Positions 34,277 to 45,240 of a stretch of 64,000 nt of DNA are shown here, one piece after another; the first letter of the stretch is position 1; the number at the start of each line of letters is the position of its first letter. Location: positions 373,189,246 through 373,253,245 of the forward strand of contig CAKMRJ010000001.1 of NCBI GenBank assembly GCA_928212115.1. The letters run 5' to 3'. A program made the translations under genes and the position numbers. The notes beneath the pieces are model-generated. The model saw only the letters and a program-made list of their open reading frames with translations. It made no database searches and had not been told where the DNA came from. The stretch is from Lactuca virosa. Lineage: Eukaryota; Streptophyta; Magnoliopsida; Asterales; Asteraceae.

Positions 34277-34690
34277 TCTTAGTTTACGAGGCTTAGATGT
34301 GAAGTTGCGGCCAGAACCTAGAATGCATTTTTCAAATGGTTAGAAGTGAACTTGGTAGGTTGCAATTCAATGAGTGTTTTGTTTCTATTCTTTGACAACT
34401 TCCAAAGAAATGATAAGAAAAAATTCCCTTATTGACGTGGTGGTGTGTATTATAGTTTTGTACTTATGAAAGTTTAGAAACTACAAAGTTTTGGTGGAGG
34501 GAATATTAGAAAAAAATAGTATTTTTTATTTAATTAGAGTTTTCTTTCCTTTTGTTTTCTAATAGAAATAGATTGTGTCATGTTAGTTGGGTTAATTGGT
34601 TAAAAAAAAACCCTCTAAACAATTTGTGATTGGTTCTCTTTCCTAGCTTGGTGTTAGTTTTGATTTTTATAATATTTGGTTGTTTAAAAA
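34277..34690 (+). pseudogene. LINE C-terminal tail and 3' end
   Basis: It reads NLSLRGLDVK, continuing the zf-RVT region, then jumps by deletion and frameshift. Near 34555-34620 it reads FSNRNRLCHVSWVNWL, matching the usual final residues of plant L1 ORF2. An A-rich run at about 34684-34692 could be the remnant of the poly(A) tail. Confidence 0.7.
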
Positions 34691-35193
34691 AAATGATGAA
34701 CACGAATTGCAGAAAAAATGATGAAAGCGAATTATAGAAAATAAAAATAAAAATTCTAAACTAACCTAGACATTTGCAAAAAACACAAAATCTAATTTGG
34801 AACAATAGAAGATTCCAACGATTGGTGGGGGGGGGGATGAGTAGGTCGTTACAAGGTAGAATGTTTCAAGGTTTTCGGATCTGCTACCAGATTCAACATT
34901 GTTGACTTCATCGAGGTTTTCGTGATGGTAGGTTTCAAGCTCCGAGAGGTAAATCCATTGGTTCGAGCAAGAGAGGGTGAATGGAGGTGATGAAAGGTAA
35001 GATACTTACAGGCGAGAAGAGACGACAACTATAAGGACTTCTCGATGAGAAAGGTGGGTGGGAGATATGAAGAGGAATTGAAAGCCGATATCTTTTTGAT
35101 GAGAGAGAGAGAGAGAGAGAGGGTGGGCGGGGTGTTGTAAGCCGTTTTATTTTTAAATTATAAAACAATTAAAATATATAAAGAAAAATTAAA

Positions 35194-35228
<35 letters not shown>

Positions 35229-35831
35229 GGGCAAAATAGTCCTTTCAAATTTCAACAACCAAATTCACGATAAATTTTTTATTTTGACCTTTCATGCAAG
35301 TTGCAAACTTTTTGAATTCTATCGACTGTTTTTTGCAAACTACCTAGACCAATTTTGCAGTTTTGTCCAAAAAATACCACTTGTCGTCCGCGGAGAGGTT
35401 CTGCGAACTGCGAACTGAGGTAACGTACCGCAAAACAGCGCAAAATTACGAAAATGTCCCCAATATCAGACCGTTAGCACGAGTCCGCAGAGGATCCTCT
35501 ATGTACTTGTTGGTTATTTTTGGAAAGCCCCCAAAGCCCCTTTTTGCTGACTAATTTACGTGGAGAGAAATTCTCCATTGAGCCCCCTTTTTGGTACTAA
35601 TTTGTGTATTTTGGTTAAAATGTCTCAATTGTTTTGGAACTTTTACTGATAATCTTTGAAAGATGTTTCAAATTACTTATAACGTTTCTAGCACTAATAA
35701 ACTTTGTTATATGTATTTCTAATGTTCTCTACAAAAAGATACAGGTTATAATTCATGAGCACGTGTTATAGAGTTTTAGTAGCTTGATATTGTTACATAG
35801 GGTCCATTTTCCTCTTACCTTTAATATATAG

Positions 35832-35877
<46 letters not shown>

Positions 35878-36449
35878 TATATATAATATATATCATTTTT
35901 TATTGCAATATGTATCTTTAACCAACCAAATATATAGAGTTCAAGTACACGTACATACGGAATTAGTTGAATTTATCTCTTACAAAAAGATGATTAGACT
36001 TGCAACAAAAATAATTAGGATTGTTAAATTTAGACAGAAATGCAAAAATAGTTTTTGTGGTCGGCAAAGTTTTATGGTTTTGGTCTAAAAAGTTTGAATT
36101 GTGCATCAATGGTTTAAAATTGGATTTATTTTATTAATATTTTTTAGTTTTGGTCCCTACCAATTTAAAAAGACTATTATACCTGGTAGATTTTTTTTTG
36201 TTTTTTTTATATTTATGTTAATACTTTTAATTAACTAAAAATAAAAAAATAACTCACCTGCCGCCTTCCCCCCCCCCCCCCCCTCTCTATCTCTATCTCT
36301 ATCTCTATCTGGTTTTGTTCTCCATAACACACACACTTATGAACATACATACTCAATAAAACACATATACACACGCACACACACTAAGAACATACCACCC
36401 TAGCCGCCACCATCACACCCGACTTCCACCATCGTCTGTCATCAACCAC
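34691..36449. other. Low-complexity and MITE-like intergenic DNA
   Basis: Contents are a G run (34828-34837), (GA)n at 35101-35121, (AAT)n at 35197-35227, (TA)n at about 35836-35890, a 16-base C run at 36268-36283 and (CTATCT)n at 36284-36310. The segments 35120-35380 (minus) and 36040-36285 (plus) resemble 6700-6965 and form one repeat family. The 77-aa minus-strand frame at 34935-35168 is translated GA repeat plus flanks and is not called. I see no host gene. Confidence 0.45.
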
Positions 36450-36851
36450 CGACATCGGGCCCCACCTGATATAGATTTGTCAGTCACATGTGGTGGGCCC
36501 AACCCAACACGTTCATCAGGCTCCTCCCGACATCGGGCCCTACCCAGTATACATACAAACACATGCAAGAGTCACACTTACAACTAGCATCCTCTAACAT
36601 AAACAATGGGCCGTCATTAGTGCCTTCGACACACATATACTGTGAGGAGACTCACCTCAAAATGTGGCTCTAGATCAACAAGCTCACAATTTCCCAAAAC
36701 GGTGTTAAACGCCACCTGGATATACATGCAAGGAAGACACTTAGTCTACCTTTCTAAAACTAGAATTCCACCAGACTCAGCAAGTCAAAAGTCAACAATC
36801 AAATATTTAGCTTCATCAACTCGTTACACCGTGGCTATCCTTGGACGCGCC

Positions 36852-36919
36852 GTGGTATCAGATCAGGACAAAACAATCGATCCAACCCCATTCGCCATGG
36901 CGTGGTAACCTGATACCAC
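36852..36919. repeat. Inverted repeat with primer-site-like arms
   Basis: GTGGTATCAG (36852-36861) and CTGATACCAC (36910-36919) are perfect inverted arms with a 48-base loop that itself holds CGCCATGGCG. It lies in the minus-strand gypsy LTR fragment. Confidence 0.8.
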
Positions 36920-37303
36920 TTCATGGGCACTAGATTCAAAACAGCTTAAGGGATTAAGCTTCTTCCTTCATCCCCAAGAGCACCAAATCTCTGATCTAGT
37001 CCAAAGTATGGTCTAGAAGGATAAAGTTTCCAACTTTATCCATTAACTCCAACCAAAAGGACAAAATCTCTAACCCTGGTTCCATTAGGCTAAAAATGGC
37101 AAAGACTCAACCATTAGCACTTAATCCCTAAGGTCCTTAGTCCAACTTTTCCAGAATGCTTCTAGGACCCCTAATGGTCCATAAAAATACAAACTTTATG
37201 GACAATCATGTCCTTCTTCAAACTAGGTCAAAAGGGGAACAATATGACCCAAAATCCATGCATGGTTCTCATCTCACAACAAAATTTCAGATCTATAAGA
37301 TAT

Positions 37304-38070
37304 TGTTGGATAAGGTGTCTAAGTCCATAACTTATTTGGTATATACTTGACCCGACCCGGCATGGTCCATTTGGGTTGCACTTCACCCGAACTATTTATA
37401 TGGATAACATTATGAGAAGAGTATATATACGGCCTACTAATATATTATAAGTTATAATATATTAATATGAAATTGTATTATTTAATTAGTATTGATCTTA
37501 AATTAATTATGAATTAATTTAGTGATCATAAGGTGACTAATTAAATAATGGGCTATTGTACTTATATAGTGTGGGCTAACACTCATTGGGAAATGGGCTA
37601 AGCTTAAATGGGAGTCCATGGATGATCCATGGAGCTTTTAACCCATGGATCCTTGGAATAGGAAAAGACATGGGTTATTAGGGTTTGCATGGTTCATAAC
37701 CCTAATCATCTACACTATATAAAGAGGCTTATGGTGCTTGAAAAGGCACTATGTGTGTGTGCATAAGAGTGGCCGAATTTCTAGAGTGATTGGATACTCT
37801 CTCATAAGTTTTCCAAGTTTGTGGTGATTTGTGATTTCCATTTGAGGCATTCACATTATTGGTGCTTGGCTCTCAAACTCCAAGGAATCAACTCACTAAC
37901 AAAGGTATGTAATTCTTCTAGTATCTTTTATGTTTAAAAGTACCCCATGTATGCTAGATAGGTTATGAACCTTGGAAAATTATTTTGCATGTATTTTAGA
38001 CAAACATAGATCCAAGGTTTGTAGGGTTGCATGAACACCTTAGGAGTGTTAGTTTGCTCAAAACCCAACA
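37304..38070 (+). repeat. 5' LTR of Copia-D (767 bp)
   Basis: Ends are TGTTGGATAAGG and AACCCAACA. A TATA box CTATATAAAG lies at 37715-37724. Confidence 0.95.
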
Positions 38071-38071
38071 G

Positions 38072-38083
38072 TGGTATCAGAGC
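38072..38083 (+). other. Primer binding site of Copia-D
   Basis: TGGTATCAGAGC begins one base after the LTR. Confidence 0.95.
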
Positions 38084-39595
38084 CTAGGCTTGTTTGTTTG
38101 ATACTTGTTGCAAACTTGTTGAAAAACTCAAGTTTTCTGCATTCTGCATCATGAACTCGCCGAGTCCATGGGGGGACTCGCCGAGTCCATGAGTAAATTC
38201 ATCCTACTCGTCGAGTAGGTTCGTGCACTCGACGAGTAGAAGCCTCAGAATGCAGATTTTTCGAGTTTTGCTGTTGGAAATGGACTAGAAACATTACCCT
38301 AAACTGTTTTGGTGTTATAAAACCTGTTTTAGATGGTGTAATGTTTATGCTAATCCATTTACAATGGCTTATATCAAAATTGCATGATAATATGTGTTCA
38401 TATTTTCTTGGAATTTTTGATATGATGTTCATGTTCTTATGAATTATTGTTAGATCATAGGAATTATTTGCTAAATTGTTTATGGATAATTCTTGATCAT
38501 TTATGTGTTTTAATAGAGTCCATAATTTGTCCTCAAGTTATGGATTTCCAAAGGTCGCTTTCATTTATGCACACTTAAAACACATAAGTTACATGAAAAT
38601 GAAGAGTCTTCATTTTATGAACTTTAATTCATAAGTTATGAAATGAAAAGTTTTGAATAGTTTCAAAACTTGTCCTCAAGTTTTGGAATTTGTAAAGTTA
38701 CACACACTTTAATATACTTTAATTCCAAACCCTTAGAGTTTTAAAAGTTAAAATTCAACCCTTATACTATTTATAACATTAATGGTTAATTATTATATAT
38801 ATGTATAAGATTAAGTAAGTCGTTTTACCGTTAGTAGGCCTCATTCACGAAGCCGGTCTATAAGGGGGTATAAGGTTGTTGCCTATAAAATGGCAAATTA
38901 ATGGGTGTCCATTCTCACCCATCGCTTCCTTGATTGGTGGAGGGTCGTTAGCCGAACGGGTAGGACAATGACTTTAAATTCTCATTAAAGTATAATGAAT
39001 ATTATAAAGTAACTAAACCTTTAATTAATTCCCAATCTAGTTACTTTAGGAAAAATGTGAATATGGTGCTAAACCCATGAAATTCACACTTTGTACCTTA
39101 CCAAGTCGTTGGTGGAGCGTGTGGTGGTAACGACACACTAACTTGGACTAGTAAAGGATCACGAAGGGTGACTTAATGTTTAATCATAGATCGGTGGAGC
39201 GGTGTGGTTAACCGGCACATTGATTAGGTGATAATAGTAAGGTACCAATGAATTTGCATGGTTATTCCCACTTGTTTTTTTGATCCCGGCATCCCAGTCA
39301 CAAAACTTGAAGGGGCACAATCGAGATTGAAACATGCCATTGAAAAGTTACAATGAATCTCAAAAGAATCTAGAATTTCAAACCATTAACAATTAAACCT
39401 AATAATTCATTTCATTTTCATGGTGGAAATTGGTGAATCGTCATTCACCTACCTTCAATATGTTATCGCTTAGATTACGGCATCCCTCGGCTTCTAAGTT
39501 ATAATATATTGTTTTGATCCTAGCCGTAATATTACATTGGTGTATTAATTAAGGATTCGATATATCTATGTAAACTTGTTTTCTCTTCGTTTCAG
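38084..39595 (+). other. Untranslated leader of Copia-D (about 1.5 kb)
   Basis: The stretch holds an array of four 11-bp palindromes ACTCGnCGAGT at 38155-38237. The block 38830-38970 is shared with the Copia-B leader. No plausible protein is encoded; the 77-aa minus-strand frame at 38199-38432 is not supported. The region could hold packaging or translation signals, but that is inference. Confidence 0.65.
38155..38237. repeat. Array of four ACTCGnCGAGT palindromes
   Basis: Copies lie at 38155-38165, 38176-38186, 38206-38216 and 38227-38237, with centre bases C, C, T and A. Start-to-start distances are 21, 30 and 21 bp. The first two also share the following CCATG. Confidence 0.9.
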
Positions 39596-40615
39596 ATGTC
39601 TTCCAACACAATGTTTCGGGCTCTAACCCTACTGGCTCCTATTCCCTCATGAACCTTTATCGGAGGGTCATCTTTGATGGTTCCAACTTCATGGGTTGGA
39701 TCCGGAACATCAGGATGGTCCATCGTACGAGGACAAGGAATATGTCCGCGATAAAGAGCTAAAAGAGCTTGATGATCCACTGCTGCTATTCCTGAGGAGG
39801 TCGCTGAGTATCAGGCACATGAAAGAGATGCCACCAATTGGCATGCATCATGATGGCAACCATGACAGCTGAACTCCAAAACGTCCTATGAGGACTATTA
39901 CCCTTTTGAGATGCATTAGGATCTGATGGAAAGGTACCATCAGAGTGCTCGTCAAGAGCGGTATGAAATAATCTCCTCCTCCATGATCACTACCCGTATA
40001 AGGATAGTGCGAACCAATCACGAGCCACATGCAGAAAAATGCAAGGTATGTGGACCGTCTAATGAAACTGAATGTGAACTTCCCTGAGGAGTTGGCAATT
40101 GATATCATTTAACACTCCTTGCTCATGTTATGATCAATTTCGTATGACATACCACATGAACAAGGAGGAAGTCACACTCAGTAAGCTTCAAGGACTTCTG
40201 AAGACTGCTGAAAGTGGTCTTAAGAGTAAGTCGGTTGCTACGCCTACTCCTACTACTACCACCCCTTGTTTTGGGCTATCGGGCAAGGCAAAGGGAAGAA
40301 GAAGGAAGCACCCTTCGAAGGGTACCAAGGGAAAGTTCCCTTGAAGGCTCCTCATCTGGAACCAAGGTGGTTCTTCAAAACTCCCGTTCTTCTGCCATCC
40401 CTAAGAATGCTGAATGCTTCTACTGTCAAAATAAGGGCCACTGGAAGCGAAACTGCCCAAGACTTGCAAGATGTCAAGGATGGGAAAGTGAACCATCCCA
40501 TGCAGGTATTGACACTATAATGTCTAATAACTCACCATATTCTCATTCTTGGGTTCTTGATACAGGTTGTGGTATTCACATAGTTGTGATGACTTGCAGG
40601 GCCAAGAAGAAGTGA
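39596..40615 (+). pseudogene. Copia-D gag and aspartic protease
   Basis: The start ATG at 39596 gives MSSNTMFRALT. Frameshifts and stops appear within 60 codons. Further on, 40099-40344 stays open with MTYHMNKEEVTLSKLQGLLK, then a frameshift leads to the CCHC knuckle CFYCQNKGHWKRNC (40415-40456) and the protease start SWVLDTGCG with the catalytic DTG at 40559-40567. A TGA at 40613-40615 ends the frame soon after the active site. The order is normal for copia, but at least three frame changes make it non-functional. Confidence 0.88.
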
Positions 40616-40869
40616 GGATGTGGAGCAAGGAAAGATAAACTTAATCATGGGGGAACAAGAAGGTTGCACCTTTGCCAAGATTGGAGTTTATACTTTGTTG
40701 CTAGATAGTGGGTTAAAGTTGATTTGAATAAATGTGGTGTACTCGTCTGAAATGGCGAGGAATATTATTTCCTTTCATGCTTTGTACAAACAAGGTTTTT
40801 ACCTTTCTTTGATATGAAGTTGGTAGTATTAATGCTTTCTTTAATAATTTTCTTATTTTAAAGCATTAC

Positions 40870-41850
40870 CTTGTGATGGTGTGTATGAAGCTATCGGTTG
40901 TAGATAATTTAGGAATAAATGTATTATGTATTGATTCTTCTACTAGCTTGGATAAAGCATCTTTGTGGCATTGTCGTCTTGGACATGTAAGTAGAAACGC
41001 ATAGGCCAGCTCCCAAAAGGATGGAGTCTTGGAGTCGTTCGACCTCAAGTCGGATGATAGTTGTGAGTCTTGTCTACTTGGAATAATGACAAAATCACCC
41101 TTCACTGGTACTTGTGCAAGGGGTGAGGGTTGTTGGACCTTATACATACTGATGTATGGTGGACCATTCAAAACCGCCACAAGGGATGCTAATCGCTATT
41201 ATGGTGACTTTTTTGATGATTTTAGTAGATATGGTTATGTCTACTTAATCAAACATAAGTCAGAAACTTTTTGAAAGGTTTAAAGAGTTTAAACAGGAAG
41301 TAGAAAATCAATTGGGCAGGAACATTAAGATGCTTCGATCCGATCGAGGTGGTGATCCTTATCCGTAGGAGTTCCTTGACTATTTTAAGGAGTGTGGGAT
41401 TGTCTCACAATTGACACCTCCCAGGACACCACAGCTGAATGGTGTAGCTAAGAGGCATAATCGAACTTTGTTGGACATGGTTCGCTCTAAGATGAGTCGA
41501 GCTTCGCTACCAATCTCTTTTTGGGGGTATGACTTAGAGACTGTCGCCTACATCCTTAATCTAGTCCCTACAAAGAAGGTTGCCAAAACACCTCATGAAA
41601 TGTGGACTGGGAAAGTTCCCAATTTGGACCATATCAAGATTTGGGGTTGCGAGGCTTTCGTGAGGCGCGAGACTCATGACAAGCTCGAACCTCGAAGTGA
41701 AAGGTGTATGTATTCATCGGCTACCCACAAAAATCCATTTGGTTACCTCTTCTACAGACCCAGTGAGAATGTGGTCTTTGTGGCAAGGAGAGGGGTCTTT
41801 CGAGAGAGAATTTATAAACCAAGGAGACAGTGGGAGGCAAATTGACCTTG
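40870..41850 (+). pseudogene. Copia-D pre-integrase and integrase
   Basis: HHCC finger traces are LWHCRLGHVS (about 40968) and CESCLLG (about 41066). The first catalytic Asp lies in DDFSRYGYVYLIKHKSE (about 41214) and the second in MLRSDRGGD (about 41330). The third, normally a Glu, is Lys (AAG at 41450-41452, context NGVAKRHNRT). The remainder, SLPISFWGYDLETVAYILN and IKIWGCEAFVRRETHDKLEP, is well kept. Frameshifts lie near 41270 and 41845. Confidence 0.88.
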
Positions 41851-43045
41851 AAGAAATTCAAGACTCAATTGGTGAAGGAACCTCAGACACTAGCAATCAA
41901 CTTGGGGAGGAAATTCCTGTTGATCCAGCTGACGAGTCTATACTTCCGAGGCGTTCCACAAGGGTTAGGAACACACCTGAGTTTTATTATGGATTTCATA
42001 TTACTACGGAAGGTGATACGTTTATCAGTGACAGTACACTGGTAAATCTGGATGAACCTAACAGTGTTAAGGAAGCATGGCAGTCCAGAGTCTGCTAAAT
42101 GGAAGGAGGCTATGGACAGCGAGATACAGTCCATGTATGACAATCAAGTTTGGAACTTGGTTGACAATTACCAGGCCGTAAGATAGTCGGGTGCAAATGG
42201 ATCTTCAAGAAGAAGACTGACATGGATGGAAAGTGCACACTTATAAGACTCGCTCGATGTCGCGGAAAGGGTTTTACATCAGACTCAGGGTATTGATTAT
42301 GATGAAACCTTTTCACCAGTAGCAAAGATTAAGTCTATTAGGGTTATGCTAGCCATTGCTGCATTTCGTGATTATGAAATATGGCAAATGGATGTCAAAA
42401 CCGCTTTCCTTAATGGAAAGTTGGTTGAGGATGTTTACATGAATCAGCCAGAAGGCTTTTGTCAGTGCAGAGTACCCCAATAGAGTGTGCAAGCTTGAGA
42501 AATCCATTTATGGATTGAAACAAGCATCTCGAAGTTGGAATCTTTGTTTCGATGAGAAGGTCAAAGAGTTTGGTTTCTCAAGAAGTGAAGATGAGTCCTG
42601 CGTGTATGTCAGAGCTAGTGGGAGTATAGTTAGCTTTTTTGGTACTGTATGTGGATGACATACTACTCATAGGAAATGACATCCCAACCTTGCAGGAGGT
42701 TAGGTCCTGGCTTGGGAAGTGCTTTGCTATGAAGGACCTTGGAGAAGCTGCCTATATCCTAGGGATAAGGATATTAGGAGAAAGGAGTAAAAGACTAATT
42801 GGACTTAGTCAGAGTATCTACTTGGATAAGGTGTTGAAAAGGTTCAACATGCAGAATTCCAAGAAAGGAGAATTACCGATCCAAAGCAATGCCAAACTGA
42901 GCAAGGCTCAGACCCCGAGTACAGAAGATGAGATAGCTGAGATGAGTCGATTACCTTATGCTTCCGCTGTTGGCTCGATCATGTATGCTATGACTTGTAC
43001 CCGTCCTGATGTGGCCTTCGCTTTGAGCATGGTTAGCAGATATTA
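41851..43045 (+). pseudogene. Copia-D reverse transcriptase
   Basis: A linker rich in acidic residues is followed by RT blocks: QMDVKTAFLNGKLVEDVYM (about 42389, first catalytic Asp) and YGLKQASRSWNLCFDEKVKE (about 42510). The YVDD box is at 42648-42659, then MKDLGEAAYILGIRI and TCTRPDVAFALSM. Frameshifts near 42095, 42175, 42270, 42468 and 42630 break it. A TAG at 43044-43046 separates it from RNase H. Confidence 0.9.
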
Positions 43046-43046
43046 G

Positions 43047-43625
43047 GGGAACCCTGGCAAGGATCATTGGACTGCGGTAAAGAATATTCTCAAGTACCTG
43101 CGGAGGACTAAGGATTGGATCCTTACCCTTGGTGGGAGTGATGACTTGAGAGTAGTAGGGTATAATGATGCTAGCTTTCAGACTGATAGGGATAACTTCC
43201 GCTCTCAGTCGGGCTGGGTCTTTACCTTAAATGGAGGGGCAATCACTTGGAAGAGTTCCAAACAGGAGACTGTAGCTGATTCGACTTGTGAATCAGAGTA
43301 CATAGCAGCAGCGAGTGAAGCGGCAAAGGAGGAGATATGGCTGAGGAACTTCATCGGCGACCTTGGAGTTGTACCAACTATTAAGGAGCCTATGGAGATT
43401 TTCTGTGACAGCAATAGTGCGATTGCCTTAGCCAAGGAACTAAGAGATCATGGCAGATCCCGACACATTGACAGAAAATATCACTTCATAAGACACAAGA
43501 TAGAAGAGGGACTCCTCATGGCAAATAGGGTATCGTCAGTTAGAACCCTGCGGATCCCTTACGAAGGGACTGACGAGGGTGAAGCATTTGCAGCATGCGA
43601 GACGCATCGGGCTGAGGGACGATAG
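43047..43625 (+). pseudogene. Copia-D RNase H
   Basis: It starts with GNPGKDHWTAVKNILKYLRR and then 43146-43625 is open for 159 codons. YNDASFQTDRDN gives one catalytic Asp, ESEYIAAASEAAKEEIW a catalytic Glu, and IFCDSNSAIAL another Asp. The end, after RVSSVRTL, departs from the usual C-terminus and looks frameshifted. This is the most intact domain of Copia-D. Confidence 0.9.
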
Positions 43626-44470
43626 TAGTTTTACAGATTAGATAGTTATTACTGAAACTTGTAAAATGTAATCGACGTTTGATGATGAATAAAAGTTGTG
43701 ATTTATTCATGAGTAAGGTGTTGCTATCATTGTCAATTATTTACTATTGTTTCAGCTTTGCATGTTTTGACTTCCAGAATAATAAATTTATTCAAACTCT
43801 CCACAGTTGGTCATATGTCGGAAGTAGGTATGAATCAAGACTGTCATGAATTGGGATTGTAGATGACTAAAGGTGTTTAGCCATAGCAATGGTTGCTACA
43901 AGTTCATGAGTACTCAAAGTTATGAGTATTGGAATAAACCCATCTCACTTGTATCACTTCAAGGAATTTATCTCGAGTGATCGTAAGACGGTAATATCAT
44001 ATAAGTCTTAAAACCTAGAGATATGAGTTGTTACCTATGAGTTGGTTGTGCATTGATTGCACGTAAACACATCAGTAACTTGATGTTATAAAACGTGCCT
44101 TTGTGTGCAATTCAATAAGTATAGAAAAAGCATATGAGTCGAAGTTTATCTGTTCCTTCTAGAAATAGAAGCGATATCTTCTAGGCCCCTCGATGATTTT
44201 GTTTTGACCTATGTACCCGGTACCGGGCCGGTCAGAACTAAAATTGATGTGTTCGATTAAGTTCTTTGTCAAACAAATCGGAAATCGGAAACAAACTGCT
44301 GGACAATAAGTAAGACATTGTTCCATGTATTTGTCCGCTGATTCATGAGAGCAGAGGATTATGTGATCACTTATCTAAAATGGCGCTTCATAGTTCAACA
44401 GAGTTTTCGAGAGCTACGATTGCCGGTTGGTTCCTGAAGCTATATAGGCAAATACATTATATCAACTTAT
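43626..44470 (+). other. 3' noncoding region of Copia-D
   Basis: No coding sequence. It is related to 12908-13900 of Copia-B on the minus strand (for example CCCCTCGATGAT and GGAAATCGGAAACAA phrases). Confidence 0.65.
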
Positions 44471-44483
44471 CCAAGTGGGAGAC
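44471..44483 (+). other. Polypurine tract of Copia-D
   Basis: CCAAGTGGGAGAC directly precedes the 3' LTR. Confidence 0.9.
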
Positions 44484-45240
44484 TGTTGGATAAGGTGTCT
44501 AAGTCCATAACTTATTTGGTATATACTTGACCCGACCCGGCATGGTCCATTTGGGTTGCACTTCACCCGAACTATTTATATGGATAACATTATGAGAAGA
44601 GTATATTTACGACCTACTAATATATTATAAGTTATAATATATTAATATGAAATTGTATTATTTAATTAGTATTGATCTTAAATTAATTTAGTGATCATAA
44701 GGTGACTAATTAAATAATGGGCTATTGTACTTATATAGTGTGGGCTAACACTCATTGGGAAATGGGCTAAGCTTAAATGGGAGTCCATGGATGATCCATG
44801 GAGCTTTTAACCCATGGATCCTTGGAATAGGAAAAAACATGGGTTATTAGGGTTTGCATGGTTCATAACCCTAATCATCTACACTATATAAAGAGGCTTA
44901 TGGTGCTTGAAAAGGCACTATGTGTGTGTGCATAAGAGTGGCCGAATTTCTAGAGTGATTGGATACTCTCTCATAAGTTTTCCAAGTTTGTGGTAATTTG
45001 TGATTTCCATTTGAGGCATTCACATTATTGGTGCTTGGCTCTCAAACTCTCAAGGAATCAACTCACTAACAAAGGTATGTAATTCTTCTAGTATCTTTTA
45101 TGTTTAAAAGTACCCCATGTATGCTAGATAAGTTATGAACCTTGGAAAATTATTTTGCATGTATTTTAGACAAACATAGATCCAAGGTTTGTAGGGTTGC
45201 ATGAACACCTTAGGAGTGTTAGTTTGCTCAAAACCCAACA
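44484..45240 (+). repeat. 3' LTR of Copia-D (757 bp)
   Basis: It is nearly identical to the 5' LTR, with about seven substitutions, one small indel and an 11-bp deletion near 44690. The TATA box CTATATAAAG is conserved at 44884-44893. Confidence 0.95.

Larger units (their letters stand above)
7408..34690 (+). mobile_element. Degenerate L1-type LINE (non-LTR retrotransposon), heavily nested
   Basis: Five pieces of one LINE can be joined in order: 7408-8216 (endonuclease), 8875-9115, 9327-10442 (RT), 31085-32150 (RT C-terminal part and zf-RVT region) and 34277-34690 (C-terminal tail). Each gap is an inserted element with a target-site duplication, and LINE-like reading resumes after each. Summed LINE sequence is about 3.7 kb. 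Only ORF2-like domains are visible. A poly(A)-like run near 34684-34692 may mark the 3' end. Flanking LINE target duplications were not found. Confidence 0.85.
37304..45240 (+). mobile_element. Copia-D: young copia element (7.9 kb)
   Basis: LTRs at 37304-38070 and 44484-45240 look about 99% identical apart from an 11-bp indel. The target duplication GATAT is at 37299-37303 and 45241-45245. Primer site, long leader, gag, protease, integrase, RT, RNase H and polypurine tract follow in copia order. Domain wording places it near the Tork/Angela-type elements common in plants. Despite its youth, coding is broken by many frameshifts and stops. It is related to Copia-B. Confidence 0.95.
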
